Assembly (NCBI RefSeq): GCF_040187885.1
Contig: NZ_JBDPLH010000003.1
Coordinates: 1 to 64,000 of the forward strand
Direction of reading: 5' to 3'
Length of the DNA stretch: 64,000 nt
Origin: Roseateles_E cavernae
GTDB lineage: Bacteria; Pseudomonadota; Gammaproteobacteria; Burkholderiales; Burkholderiaceae_C
Part shown: piece after piece, positions 41,613 through 51,876 of the stretch
How the letters are laid out: every line of letters begins with the position of its first letter
Numbering within the stretch: the stretch's first letter is position 1
Position numbers and translations under genes: made by a program
The notes under the pieces: model-generated
What the model saw: only the letters and a program-made list of their open reading frames with translations
Told to the model about the DNA's origin: nothing
The model's database searches: none

Positions 41613-41963
41613 ATGTCCCACGCCACCCCGTCCGCCGACTCGCGCTATCGCATCGACAAGTTCATCGTGCCCTCGTCCGCGCTGAGCAGCTTCCTGAAGC
41701 AGATCGAGCGTATCGATGCCGAGCTGAGCACCTTGCCCGGCTGCGAGCAGCATCTGGTGCTGATCCAGGAGCCTGATGTTGCGGCCGAGGTCTTCCACGT
41801 GATGACCTTGGTCGAATGGACCAGTCCGGCACATCTGATTGCTGCCAAAACCCATATGCGGCAGCGCTACCGGCGCGATGGCTTTGAGCCGGCGGCATTC
41901 ATACAGGAGCTCGGAGTCAGAGCCGATCTTGGCGACTACCGACGGGCCGAGCTGGCCGGATGA
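41613..41963 (+). CDS. Antibiotic-biosynthesis-monooxygenase-like small protein
   Basis: A 116-aa protein with the pattern YRIDKFIVPSSALSSFLKQIERI and QEPDVAAEVFHVMTLVEWTSPAHLIAAKTHM, fitting the ferredoxin-like dimeric ABM/quinol-monooxygenase fold. The ATG at 41613 follows GAGG. It is divergent from soxR and has the SoxR box in its promoter, so it likely responds to redox-cycling quinones or phenazines, perhaps by oxidising them. No catalytic residues can be named with certainty. Confidence 0.68.
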   Translation: MSHATPSADSRYRIDKFIVPSSALSSFLKQIERIDAELSTLPGCEQHLVLIQEPDVAAEVFHVMTLVEWTSPAHLIAAKTHMRQRYRRDGFEPAAFIQELGVRADLGDYRRAELAG

Positions 41964-42006
41964 CGGCAGCGGCCGCCGCCCGTCCGTCGGCGTTGGACAA
42001 TGGCAC

Positions 42007-42669
42007 ATGCGATATACCCGCCTGCTTGCGCTGACTCGCCGCCATCCCTCTGCGATCCTGCTGCTGGTGCAGTTGCTGGGCCTGTTGCTCTATCCGCTGC
42101 TGGAGTCGACCCGGGCCGGGCCGGTGGCGCTCGGGGCCTTTGGCATCGTGGTGCTGGTGATCACGACCGGCATGGTGCGGCGTACGCCCGGCCTGACCTG
42201 GATCAGCGTCTGCATCGCGCTGCCGGCCATCCTGCTGCTGATGCTGCAGGCCGTCTTCGACGCGGACTATCTGCATCCCTGGTCGGCCGCGCTCGAGGCG
42301 GTGTTCTATTTCTATGCGGCGGGCAGTCTGATCGCCTATATGCTGCAGGACTATCACGCCAGCACCGATGAGCTGTTCGCCGCCGGCGCCACGTTTACGC
42401 TGTTGGCCTGGGCGTTTGCCTATCTGTTCCTGGTGCTGCAGGCCTGGCAGCCGGGCAGCTTCTCGGCGGCGCTCAATCCCGAGGCGCAGCGCAGCTGGAC
42501 CGAGCTGATGTTTCTCAGCTTCGCGCTGCTGTCCAGCACCGGCATCGGCGACGTGATACCGATCCGGCCGATGGCGCGCGCCATCGCCAGCATCGAGATG
42601 TTTGTCGGCGTGATGTATCTGGCGGCTGTGGTGTCGCGGCTGATCGGCTTGACCCTGCAGCGGCGCTAG
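42007..42669 (+). CDS. Two-pore-type ion channel family membrane protein
   Basis: A 220-aa protein with about six hydrophobic segments. The last two bracket a pore loop WTELMFLSFALLSSTGIGDV that matches the Ion_trans_2 (KcsA-like) channel fold. The filter sequence TGIGDV replaces the potassium signature T-x-G-Y-G, so ion selectivity may differ. The ATG at 42007 is the start closest to the first transmembrane helix. It lies between the monooxygenase-like gene and a GST and could share the redox theme. Confidence 0.75.
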   Translation: MRYTRLLALTRRHPSAILLLVQLLGLLLYPLLESTRAGPVALGAFGIVVLVITTGMVRRTPGLTWISVCIALPAILLLMLQAVFDADYLHPWSAALEAVFYFYAAGSLIAYMLQDYHASTDELFAAGATFTLLAWAFAYLFLVLQAWQPGSFSAALNPEAQRSWTELMFLSFALLSSTGIGDVIPIRPMARAIASIEMFVGVMYLAAVVSRLIGLTLQRR

Positions 42670-42672
42670 AGG

Positions 42673-43404
42673 CTAGCCGGCATCCAGCTCCGGATAGCAA
42701 CGGAAGATGCCCTGCTCGCTGAACGGGATGCGGCGCTCGCTGCGCAGATAGGCCGCGACCTTGGGCAGCGCGGCGACGCGATCATGCAGGGCGACGACGC
42801 CGGGTGTGGCGGCCAGCACGCGGGCCGTGGCCTTGGGGTAGGCGTAGCGCAGGCCTTCGATCAGCTGGAACAGCGACAGGTCCGCATAGCTCAGCTTGCC
42901 GCCGACCAGATGGCGGGTGCCGGCCGGGTTGCGCTGCACGATGGCCTCGAACCAGGGCAGGAACTTGGGCAGGCGGCTGTTGCAGAAGGCCTGGGCGCGG
43001 CGCAGTGCCTCGGGCTTCTGGTCCTCGTAATACAGGTCGGGGCCCAGCGGATGGTGGGTGTCGTGCGCCTCGGTCACGATATCGGCGATGGTCAGCTGGA
43101 TCTGCTGGGTCCACGCCCGCAGCTGCTCGCTGCGCGGCAGCAGCTTCAGCTCGGCGCCGAGGTAGTGCAGGATGGCCGAGGTCTGGCCTATCATGAAGTT
43201 GCCGTCCTTCAGAAAGGGCGGCGCAAAAGGCGGGTGCGGCTGGCGGCTGTCCTGCAGATGCTGCAGCATCGCCGGCAGACCCTGGCCGGCCTCCTCCGGC
43301 CCGCGGGCCACATCGTGATAGGGCGCGCCGGCCGCCTCGAGCGCCAGCCGCACGAATTCGCCGCGACCTTGGATGGTCGGCCAGTAGTGGAGTTCATATG
43401 CCAT
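42673..43404 (-). CDS. Glutathione S-transferase-like protein
   Basis: A 243-aa GST. The thioredoxin-fold N domain has ELHYWPTIQGRGEFVRLALEAAGAPY (tyrosine near the N terminus as catalytic residue) and GQTSAILHYLG; the all-helical C domain contains LSYADLSLFQLIEGLRYAYP. It resembles sigma/mu-like bacterial GSTs. Function would be glutathione conjugation or reduction of electrophiles. The ATG at 43402-43404 is chosen from the domain start. It is convergent with the ion-channel gene and on the same strand as the thiamin genes. Confidence 0.85.
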   Translation of the reverse strand: MAYELHYWPTIQGRGEFVRLALEAAGAPYHDVARGPEEAGQGLPAMLQHLQDSRQPHPPFAPPFLKDGNFMIGQTSAILHYLGAELKLLPRSEQLRAWTQQIQLTIADIVTEAHDTHHPLGPDLYYEDQKPEALRRAQAFCNSRLPKFLPWFEAIVQRNPAGTRHLVGGKLSYADLSLFQLIEGLRYAYPKATARVLAATPGVVALHDRVAALPKVAAYLRSERRIPFSEQGIFRCYPELDAG

Positions 43405-43439
43405 GCCGGGGACTGTAGCCTGCGCAGCGGCCCCGGCCG

Positions 43440-45083
43440 TTACTCGGCCCACTGCCCCCGCATCCAGGCTTCTCCATAAGATGGCCAGACCGCAGGCCCC
43501 TGATCCAGCGCTCTGACCAGGCAGACGCCCGCCACACCGGTGCGCGCCACGCGCTCGGCCTGCGCGGGCGAGACGATGCCGCCGATGCCGAGCACCGGTG
43601 TGCCGGCCATCCGAGCCCACCAGCGCAAATGGCTCAGACCTTGCGGCAGCCAGGGCATGTCCTTGGTCGTGGTGGGCCAGACCGGGCCGCAGGCGATATA
43701 GCCGGGCGCCAGGCCGCGTGCGCGCGCCAGCTCCCACAGGCTGTGGCTGGAGATGCCCAGCTTCAGGCCGCAGACCTCGCGTTCGCGCAGCAGCAGGCTG
43801 CGTTCTGCATCGCTCAGCGCCGCCCAGTCCTGCTGCCCCAGGTGCAGGGCCGTCGCACCTTCCTCCAGGGCCAGGCGCCAGTGGTCGTTGATCCAGAGCT
43901 GGCTGCCGTGCCCCAGGCCTTGCAAGGCCCTGCGTATCGCCGTGCGCAGATCCTCGCCGGCATCGGCTTTGACACGCAGCTGGATCTGTGGGAACAGCCC
44001 CGACGCGGCGAGTCCGGCCACGCGAGCCGCGTCGTCGGTGATCGCGTAGAGCCCGCAGCGATGGTCTGCGATCACCTCGCCGCGCAAGACCCGGCCCCAG
44101 CGGGCCAGTGTTGCCGCATCCAGCGCCTCATCGCCGAAGCTCATCACCGGCATCGCCAGCGGCTCGGCGATGAAGGCCGGCGCCGGCCGCAGCGGGCCGG
44201 CGCCTGCGCCGGCGGCATGGCCGTCGCGCAGCGCGGTCCAGCTCAGCATCTTGGCCAGCACCGCCGCGTCGGGCAGCGGGAAGCCGCGTGCCAGCGCGGC
44301 GGCGGCTGCCGTGGCAAAGCTGCAGCCACTGCCATGGTGGTGGCGCGTGGCCACGCGGGGCAGGGCCAGCCAGCCGGCCGTGCCGCCGAGCTCGGGCTGC
44401 CAGGGGCTGAGCGGGCCGTCCCACCAGTCCAGCGCCAGCTCGGCGGCGTCGTCCCCGCCGGTGATGCAGACGGCCTGTGCACCCAGCTGCCGCAGCGCGG
44501 CGGCCATGGCCGGCACGCCATCCGCGAGCCCGGTCAGTCGAGCGGCCTCGCGGCGGTTCGGCGTGATCAGGCTCGCGCGGGGCAGCAGCCATTCCCGGTA
44601 GGCGGCGATCAGCGCTTCGTCGGCGAAGCTGGCGCCGCCGGCGCTGGCGCCCAGCACCGGATCGACCACCAGGCCGACAAAGCCGTGCTCACGCCGCAGC
44701 GCGTCGATCGTTTCGGCCACCGAGCGCACCGCCGCGACGCTGGCCAGCAGGCCGGTCTTGATGACGCGCGGCGGCATGTCGGTGGCCAGCGCCTCCAGCT
44801 GGGCCTGCAGCTGCTCTCCGGGCAGCGGGAACACGGCCCGTACCCCGAGCGAGTTCTGCGCGGTGACGGCCGCCACCACCGGGCACAGATGCACGCCCAT
44901 CGCCGCCGCTGCGCGCGTGTCGGCCGCGAGGCCGGCGCCACCGCCGCTGTCGGTGCCGGCCACGCTCCAGATCACCGGCGGGGTCGGGTCTTGCGTCCAG
45001 GGCGGCGTATGGTCGGTGTCGGGGTCGACGGCCTGGATCCAGGGCGAGGACAGGCTGGGGTGGGGATAGAGAGGCTCGTCCAT
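43440..45083 (-). CDS. thiDE: Bifunctional HMP kinase / thiamin-phosphate synthase (ThiD-ThiE fusion)
   Basis: A 547-aa fusion. The N-terminal half is ThiD, with VIWSVAGTDSGGGAGLAADTRAA, VTAQNSLGV, DMPPRVIKTGLL, VDPVLGASAG and the catalytic GSGCSFATAAAAALARG. The C-terminal 200 residues are a ThiE-type TIM barrel: CGLYAITDD, IQLRVKADAGEDL, LWINDHWRLA, ALHLGQQDW, SSHSLWELARA and GPVWPTTTKDM. It phosphorylates HMP twice and then joins HMP-PP to thiazole phosphate. The first 35 residues are non-conserved. It follows thiG by 5 bp. Confidence 0.93.
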   Translation of the reverse strand: MDEPLYPHPSLSSPWIQAVDPDTDHTPPWTQDPTPPVIWSVAGTDSGGGAGLAADTRAAAAMGVHLCPVVAAVTAQNSLGVRAVFPLPGEQLQAQLEALATDMPPRVIKTGLLASVAAVRSVAETIDALRREHGFVGLVVDPVLGASAGGASFADEALIAAYREWLLPRASLITPNRREAARLTGLADGVPAMAAALRQLGAQAVCITGGDDAAELALDWWDGPLSPWQPELGGTAGWLALPRVATRHHHGSGCSFATAAAAALARGFPLPDAAVLAKMLSWTALRDGHAAGAGAGPLRPAPAFIAEPLAMPVMSFGDEALDAATLARWGRVLRGEVIADHRCGLYAITDDAARVAGLAASGLFPQIQLRVKADAGEDLRTAIRRALQGLGHGSQLWINDHWRLALEEGATALHLGQQDWAALSDAERSLLLREREVCGLKLGISSHSLWELARARGLAPGYIACGPVWPTTTKDMPWLPQGLSHLRWWARMAGTPVLGIGGIVSPAQAERVARTGVAGVCLVRALDQGPAVWPSYGEAWMRGQWAE

Positions 45084-45088
45084 GGCGT

Positions 45089-45880
45089 TCAGCCCAGCAG
45101 GAAGGCGTGGCCGCTGACCGGCGTGCTGGCCACCGCGAAATCCTGCGGTGCCATCAGCCCGGCGAGGCGGGCCTGGCGGCCCGCGCGCACGGCATCGCGA
45201 AAGGCCTCGGCCATCACCACCGGATCGCGCGCCTGGGCCACCGCGCTGTTCAGCAGCACGGCGTCGAAGCCCAGCTCCAGCGCCTGCGCGGCCTGCGAGG
45301 GCGCGCCGAGGCCGGCATCGATGATCAGCAGCGCCTCGGGCAGGCGCTCGCGCAGCGTGCGCAGGCCCTGCAGATTCATCAGCCCCTGGCCCGAACCGAT
45401 AGGCGCGCCCCAGGGCATCAGCACGGCGCAGCCGGCGTCCAGCAGGCGCCGGCCCAGGATCAGGTCTTCGGTGCAGTAGGGGAAGACGGTGAAGCCCGCG
45501 CGCACCAGCTCGGTGGCGGCCGCGAGCAGCTCGAAGGGGTCGGGCTGCAGGCTCAGCTCGTCGCCGACCACCTCCAGCTTGATCCAGTGCGTGCCGTAGA
45601 GCTCGCGCGCCATCTGCGCCAGCTGCACCGCTTCGCGGGCCGTGCGGCAGCCGGCGGTGTTCGGCAGCAGCCGTGCGCCCTGGGCCTGGGCGCTCGCCAG
45701 GGCCTGCGCGAGCGCGCCGTTGTCGCCCGCCTGCAGGGTGCGCTTCAGGCCCACGGTCAGCAGCATGCTGCCGCTGGCGAGTATCGCGTGCTGCAGGACC
45801 TGCGGGCTGGGGTAGCCGGCCGTGCCGAGGAAGAGGCGGCTGCGCAGTGCGACGCCGTCGATGCTCAAGACATCATCCAT
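45089..45880 (-). CDS. thiG: Thiazole synthase
   Basis: A 263-aa ThiG: LFLGTAGYPSPQVLQHAILASG, TVGLKRTLQ, LLPNTAGCRTAREAV, the Schiff-base lysine in WIKLEVVGD, PYCTEDLILGRRLLDAGCAVLMPWGAPIGSGQG and IDAGLGAPSQAAQALELG. It builds the thiazole ring of thiamin from DXP, dehydroglycine and ThiS-thiocarboxylate. The ATG at 45878-45880 has GGAGG 6 nt ahead, formed inside the thiS stop region. It lies in the operon thiC-thiO-thiS-thiG-thiDE. Confidence 0.95.
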   Translation of the reverse strand: MDDVLSIDGVALRSRLFLGTAGYPSPQVLQHAILASGSMLLTVGLKRTLQAGDNGALAQALASAQAQGARLLPNTAGCRTAREAVQLAQMARELYGTHWIKLEVVGDELSLQPDPFELLAAATELVRAGFTVFPYCTEDLILGRRLLDAGCAVLMPWGAPIGSGQGLMNLQGLRTLRERLPEALLIIDAGLGAPSQAAQALELGFDAVLLNSAVAQARDPVVMAEAFRDAVRAGRQARLAGLMAPQDFAVASTPVSGHAFLLG

Positions 45881-45881
45881 A

Positions 45882-46085
45882 TCAGCCTCCGACAATCGGT
45901 TTGAAGAGCAGGATACGGTCGCCGTGGCTCAGCACGGTGCCAGGTCTTGCCTCGCGGGCGACAAACTCGCCATTGCGGGCGGTGGCCACGCTCTCGGGTG
46001 CGCGCTGCTGTCGGACCAGCAGCTCGGCCAGCGTGCTGCCGGGCGGCAGCTGCAGCGCTTGTTCGTCCAGATGGATGGTGATCAT
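45882..46085 (-). CDS. thiS: Sulfur carrier protein ThiS
   Basis: A 67-aa ubiquitin-fold protein, ITIHLDEQALQLPPGSTLAELL at the start and the required C-terminal Gly-Gly in FKPIVGG. It carries sulfur as a thiocarboxylate to ThiG. The ATG at 46083-46085 overlaps the thiO stop by 4 bp. No ThiF is present in the window, so adenylation must come from an enzyme encoded elsewhere (for example MoeB). Confidence 0.95.
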   Translation of the reverse strand: MITIHLDEQALQLPPGSTLAELLVRQQRAPESVATARNGEFVAREARPGTVLSHGDRILLFKPIVGG

Positions 46086-47119
46086 GGGGTGGTTTCCAGG
46101 GAAGCGAGAGCGCTTTCGCCCAGCAGGCGCTGCACCAGCGCCGGGGCCAGCAGCCAACCGTGGCGGTACAGGCCGTTCAGCCGCAGCAGGCCGGGCTCAT
46201 GATGGCTGTGCGGCAGGTTGTCGGGCAGGGCGGGGCGCAGGTGGCGGTCCAGCCGGCTGATGCGGGCCTCGGCCAGCGCCGGCAGCACGCTGTGGGCCGC
46301 CGCCATCAGCTCCACCGCGCTGCGCAGGCTGACCGGGCTGCGGTCCTCGCTCTCGATCTCGCTGGCGCCGACGATCAGCTCGTGCTCGCTGCGTGGCACC
46401 AGATAGACGCGGTGGCGCGGGTGCAGCAGACGTAGCGGGCGCTGCAAGCCGTGGCCCGGCAGCGCCAGCGCCACCACCTCGCCGCGCACGCCGCGCAGGC
46501 TCGGCAGCTCGGGCCGGCCGCCCAGGCCGCGCGTGTCTATGGCCCAGTCGGCGTGGACATATCGGCCGCCGGTCAGTTGCAGGCGGCCAGGTTCGACCGC
46601 GCTCACGGCCTGCTGCCAATGCCAGGCCACGCCGGCCGCCTCGGCATGCAGGGCCGCCATTGCCTCGACCGGGTGGATCAGGCCCTCGCCGGGCAGCAGC
46701 CAGGCGCACAGCCCCGGCGCGAGCGCCGGCTCCAGCGCGCGCTGCTGATCCGGGCTCAGGTCCTGCGCACCGGGCATGCGGGCCAGCGCCCGCGCCGCCG
46801 TGCCCCGGTCGCTGCGATGGGCCAGCAGCAGGCTGCCTTGCACCCTGAGGCGTACCGGTGCTTTGAGCCGGCCCACGATGCCGGGCCACAGAGCGAGGCT
46901 TTGCCAGCCGAGGGCGGCGATCGCCTCCCCGCCGCACTCCTGCTCGGCCAGCGGGCTCAACATGCCGGCGGCGGTGAAGGCGGCCGCGCCCTGGCCGTCG
47001 AAGCTGGGTCCGGGGCCGAGCGCGGGGTCGAAGACCTCGACGCTGTGCCCCGCCCGCGCCAGCGCCCAGGCGAACAGGCGGCCGGCCAGGCCGGCGCCGG
47101 CGATGGCGATGCGTGCCAT
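46082..47119 (-). CDS. thiO: Glycine oxidase / thiazole-forming FAD oxidase ThiO
   Basis: A 345-aa FAD-dependent DAO-family oxidase. It has the dinucleotide-binding start RIAIAGAGLAGRLFAWALARAGHSVEVFD, AGMLSPLAEQE, GLIHPVEAMAAL, HRVYLVPRSEHELIVGASEIE and LNGLYRHGWLLAPAL. In aerobic thiamin synthesis it oxidises glycine to dehydroglycine for ThiG. Its place between thiC and thiS agrees. The start at 47117-47119 leads directly into the Rossmann motif. Confidence 0.92.
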   Translation of the reverse strand: MARIAIAGAGLAGRLFAWALARAGHSVEVFDPALGPGPSFDGQGAAAFTAAGMLSPLAEQECGGEAIAALGWQSLALWPGIVGRLKAPVRLRVQGSLLLAHRSDRGTAARALARMPGAQDLSPDQQRALEPALAPGLCAWLLPGEGLIHPVEAMAALHAEAAGVAWHWQQAVSAVEPGRLQLTGGRYVHADWAIDTRGLGGRPELPSLRGVRGEVVALALPGHGLQRPLRLLHPRHRVYLVPRSEHELIVGASEIESEDRSPVSLRSAVELMAAAHSVLPALAEARISRLDRHLRPALPDNLPHSHHEPGLLRLNGLYRHGWLLAPALVQRLLGESALASLETTP

Positions 47120-47201
47120 CAGGGCTCCCGCCGGGCCACCCCAAGGGAGGCCTGCGCCCCCTCGGGGAGCAGCGAGCAAAGCGAGCGTGGGGGCCTCATT
47201 T
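47120..47201 (-). repeat. GC-rich intergenic palindromic element between thiC and thiO
   Basis: The spacer contains CGGGCCACCCCAAGGGAGG, GCGCCCCCTCGGGGAGCAGC, then GAGCAAAGCGAGC and GTGGGGGCC, with several nested stems (GCCCCC/GGGGGC; CCCTCGGGG; CGAGCAAAGCGAG-type arms). I recognise the pattern as one commonly found between genes in Comamonadaceae and relatives. It may attenuate transcription or stabilise the thiC mRNA. That it is a dispersed repeat is from general knowledge; no second full copy was noted in this window. Confidence 0.55.
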
Positions 47202-49070
<1,869 letters not shown>

Positions 49071-49174
49071 GACGGTCTCCAGGTGAACCCCGGAGACTGG
49101 TCTTGGAACGGCTGGGGACGGGCGCGCGAAGCGGGCAGGGCTCGCACCCGGGGCATGGGGAGGCGAGCAGGCTC

Positions 49175-49285
49175 TTCTTACGCCGGTACAAACCGGATCA
49201 AGTTCAGCGGGACCATGGCTTCCACCACATCTCAGCCCGACGCTTCATTAAGACTTCTTAATCAAGCGCAGCAGGGCACCCCGGA
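49175..49285 (-). ncRNA. TPP riboswitch (THI element)
   Basis: On the minus strand GGGGTGCCC (from 49282), GGCTGAGATG, and CCGCTGAACTTGATCCGG-TT-GTACCGGCG appear in order, the conserved arms of the thiamin-pyrophosphate aptamer. The P3 region between them is extended (AAGAAGTCTTAATGAAGC). The roughly 100 nt between the aptamer and the thiC ATG, rich in GC, is the expression platform and probably hides the ribosome site or terminates. It regulates thiC and the downstream thiOSG-thiDE genes by thiamin level. Confidence 0.95.
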
Positions 49286-49447
49286 GCAGGCGCGCAGTAT
49301 AGGGTCAGGTGTGAACAGTTTGGCAAGAGTCGGTGCAAACCCGGAGCCTGTTCGGGGGGGCTTGCTGCCTACACTTCGGGCGCTTGACGCACAGGCGGCG
49401 ATCCAGAAGACCTGCCGCAGTGTCCACACCAGACCAGGGAGGGATGG

Positions 49448-50173
49448 ATGAAGATCAGCTTGCGGCATCACAGGGCCGGCGTGTTCGCCGGGCTCGCCAT
49501 GGCATTGACACTGAGCGGCGGCCCCGGCCTGGCGCAGGATCTCGGCGATCTCGAGGCCAAGGCCAAACTCAGTGCGGCCGAGCGGGCCAAGCGCGATGCC
49601 GACAAGGTCTACCAGTGGATACGCTTCCATGCCGACAAGGCACCGGCCAAGCCCAGAGTGGCGCCGGCGGCCGAGGCGCCGGCAAGGCCGGCCACGGCCC
49701 CCGTCGCCGTCAGGTCAGCGCCGCCGGAGCGGCCGGCGCTGGCGCAGCAGTCTCAAGCAGAGCCCATGCCCGGGCCCGAGCAGCCGCTCGTGGCCACCGC
49801 GGCCCCGCCCGAGCCTGCCACCCAGGCGGTGGCACTCGCTGCGCAGGCTGCCAGCCCGGCCATGCCCAGCCCGGCCGTCGCCGCGCTGGCGGCAGCGCCG
49901 CCTGCCCCCGAGCCACCGGAAGAGCCGCTGCGGCTGATCGAGCGGGTCGAGCCCGAGTACCCGGCGGTGCTGCTGCGTGGCCGCGGCAGCGGCTCGGTGC
50001 TGGTGCAGTTCGAGGTCAAGCCCGATGGCTCGGTGCAGGCGCCCGAGGCGCTGAAGTCCAGCAATCAGCGCCTGGTCGCCAGCGTGCTGGCGGCGGTGGC
50101 GCGCTGGCGTTTCGCGCCGATCAGCAAGACCCGGGTGGCCACGGTGGAGGTCGGCTTCCGGCCTCCGGAGTGA
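49448..50173 (+). CDS. TonB C-terminal-domain (energy-transducer-like) protein with cleavable signal
   Basis: A 241-aa protein. Residues 1-30 look like a signal peptide ending GGPGLAQ rather than a TonB membrane anchor. Residues 35-150 are an Ala/Pro-rich linker, with AAPPAPEPPEEPLRLIERVEPEYPAVLLRGRGSG as the junction (key motif EPEYP). The end is a TonB_C-type domain: GSVLVQFEVKPDGSV, and AVARWRFAP. No ExbB/ExbD genes are near. If secreted to the periplasm it would contact receptors or peptidoglycan without transducing force; the exact role is unclear. The 377 bp before it contain the thi riboswitch on the opposite strand. Confidence 0.75.
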   Translation: MKISLRHHRAGVFAGLAMALTLSGGPGLAQDLGDLEAKAKLSAAERAKRDADKVYQWIRFHADKAPAKPRVAPAAEAPARPATAPVAVRSAPPERPALAQQSQAEPMPGPEQPLVATAAPPEPATQAVALAAQAASPAMPSPAVAALAAAPPAPEPPEEPLRLIERVEPEYPAVLLRGRGSGSVLVQFEVKPDGSVQAPEALKSSNQRLVASVLAAVARWRFAPISKTRVATVEVGFRPPE

Positions 50174-50180
50174 GGCAGCA

Positions 50181-51092
50181 TCACTGGCCCGGGCAGGCCG
50201 ACAGCGCCGTGGCCATCGCTTCGATAAAGACCCGGGTGCGCAGCGGCATCAGCCGACGTCCGGGGAAGACCGCCCAGCAGGCGGCCGGCTCCAGCTCCCA
50301 GTCGGGCAGCACGCGCACCAGTTCGCCGCGGCTGACATAGGGCTGGGCGAAGTGGTCGCCCACGGCCGTGATGCCGACGCCGGCGCAGGCCAGGCGCAGC
50401 AGCATATCGGGCGCGTTGACCAGGCTGCGCTTGTCGGGCACGCCTTGCCACGCCAGGCCCTCGCTGCCGCGCCGCAGGCTCCAGGGCATGGGCTCGCCGG
50501 AGCGCGACAGAATCATCAGCCCATGCATGCTGCCCAGGGCCTCGGGCAGCTGCGGTTCTCCATGCAGGCGCAGATAGCTGGGGGCGGCATACAGGCTGTT
50601 CGTGAACAGGGCCAGACGGCGCGCGGCGAGCTGGCTGTCCTCGGGCAGATCGCCCATGCGCACCGCCAGATCGAAGCCCTCGGCGATCAGATCGACCCGG
50701 CGCGGCGACAGGTCCAGCTCCAGCGACACCTCCGGATACTCCAGGGCAAAGGTGCACAGCATAGTCGCCAGTGCCTGGTGGGCGAAGTCGGCCGGCATCG
50801 AGACCCGCAGCCGTCCGGTCGGGCGCTGCTGGCGGTGCAGGGCCAGCGACAGCGCGCCGTCCACCTCGGCGGCCACCGCCCGCGCATGTTCCAGCACGCC
50901 CTGGCCGAACTCGGTCAGGGTCAGGCGGCGTGTGCTGCGCTGCAATAGCTTCTCGCCCAGCCGTTCTTCGAGTGCCGCCAGGCGGCGCGAGACGGTGGAT
51001 TTGGGCAGCTTGACCCGCTCGGCGGCGCGGCTGAAGGAGCCGGCCTCGGCCACGCGGGCAAACAGCAGTAGATCGTCGGCGTCCAGGCTCAT
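50181..51092 (-). CDS. LysR-family regulator divergent to azoR
   Basis: A 303-aa LysR protein with DADDLLLFARVAEAGSFSRAAERVKLPKSTVSRRLAALEERLG, then the effector domain (RLRVSMPADFAHQAL, FDLAVRMGDLPEDS). That N-terminal half is typical of the AaeR/DsdC-unlike 'CrgA' subgroup that often controls an adjacent oxidoreductase. It is divergent from the azoreductase-pirin pair, its probable target. The ATG at 51090-51092 matches the domain start. The inducer is unknown. Confidence 0.87.
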   Translation of the reverse strand: MSLDADDLLLFARVAEAGSFSRAAERVKLPKSTVSRRLAALEERLGEKLLQRSTRRLTLTEFGQGVLEHARAVAAEVDGALSLALHRQQRPTGRLRVSMPADFAHQALATMLCTFALEYPEVSLELDLSPRRVDLIAEGFDLAVRMGDLPEDSQLAARRLALFTNSLYAAPSYLRLHGEPQLPEALGSMHGLMILSRSGEPMPWSLRRGSEGLAWQGVPDKRSLVNAPDMLLRLACAGVGITAVGDHFAQPYVSRGELVRVLPDWELEPAACWAVFPGRRLMPLRTRVFIEAMATALSACPGQ

Positions 51093-51217
51093 ATCGGCGT
51101 GATTGTCTCGTTGGTGGAACGATCTTATCCAGACTACCGTCTTCTGTCTCGCGAGTCTGCCCAATACATTGGAGTCATCGTCAAGACGACGACCCAACCC
51201 ACTACCGGAGCACCACC

Positions 51218-51841
51218 ATGAACGTTCTGCAAATCAACTCCAGCGCCCGTCGTGTCCAGGACGGCCAAGGCTCTTTCTCCACCCGTCTGGCCAGCGAACT
51301 GGTCGAGGCGCTGAAGGCCCAGCATCCCGGCGCCAGTGTCACCGTGCGCGACCTGGGCCTGAACCCGACCCCGGTGATGGACGAGGCGGCACTGGGCGCC
51401 CTGTTCACCCCGGCCGATGCGCGCAGCGCCGAGCAGAATGCCCGCGTGGCCGAGAACGATGCGCTGATCAATGAGCTGCAAGCCCAGGACGTGATCGTGA
51501 TCGGCGCGCCGATGATCAACTTCGGCATCCCGACCCAGCTGAAGAACTGGATCGACGCGGTGGCCCGCGCCGGCACCACCTTCCGCTACACGGCCAACGG
51601 CCCCGAAGGCCTGGTCAAGGGCAAGAAGGTCTATGTGGTGCTGGCCCGCGGCGGCGTCTACCGCGACCAGCCCAGCGACACCATGGTGCCCTATCTGAAG
51701 ACCGTGCTGGGCTTCCTGGGCATGAGCGATGTCAGCTTCATCTATGCCGAAGGCCTGGCGATGGGCCCGGATGCCGAAGCCGCCGCGGTGGCCGGCGCCC
51801 GTGCGCAGATCGCCGAGCTGTTCAGCCCGGCTACGGTCTAA
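51218..51841 (+). CDS. azoR: FMN-dependent NADH-azoreductase
   Basis: A 207-aa flavodoxin-fold reductase with VLQINSSARRVQDGQGSFSTRLA, VIVIGAPMINFGIPTQLKNWIDAVARAG and VYVVLARGGVYRD. AzoR-type enzymes reduce quinones and azo dyes with NADH and protect against thiol stress. It is 35 bp ahead of a pirin gene on the same strand and divergent from a LysR regulator, a common arrangement for LysR-controlled quinone-stress units. A ribosome site is not strong, but the ATG is unambiguous. Confidence 0.93.
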   Translation: MNVLQINSSARRVQDGQGSFSTRLASELVEALKAQHPGASVTVRDLGLNPTPVMDEAALGALFTPADARSAEQNARVAENDALINELQAQDVIVIGAPMINFGIPTQLKNWIDAVARAGTTFRYTANGPEGLVKGKKVYVVLARGGVYRDQPSDTMVPYLKTVLGFLGMSDVSFIYAEGLAMGPDAEAAAVAGARAQIAELFSPATV

Positions 51842-51876
51842 TTCATTTCAATCCCTATCGACAAGGAGCACCGACC

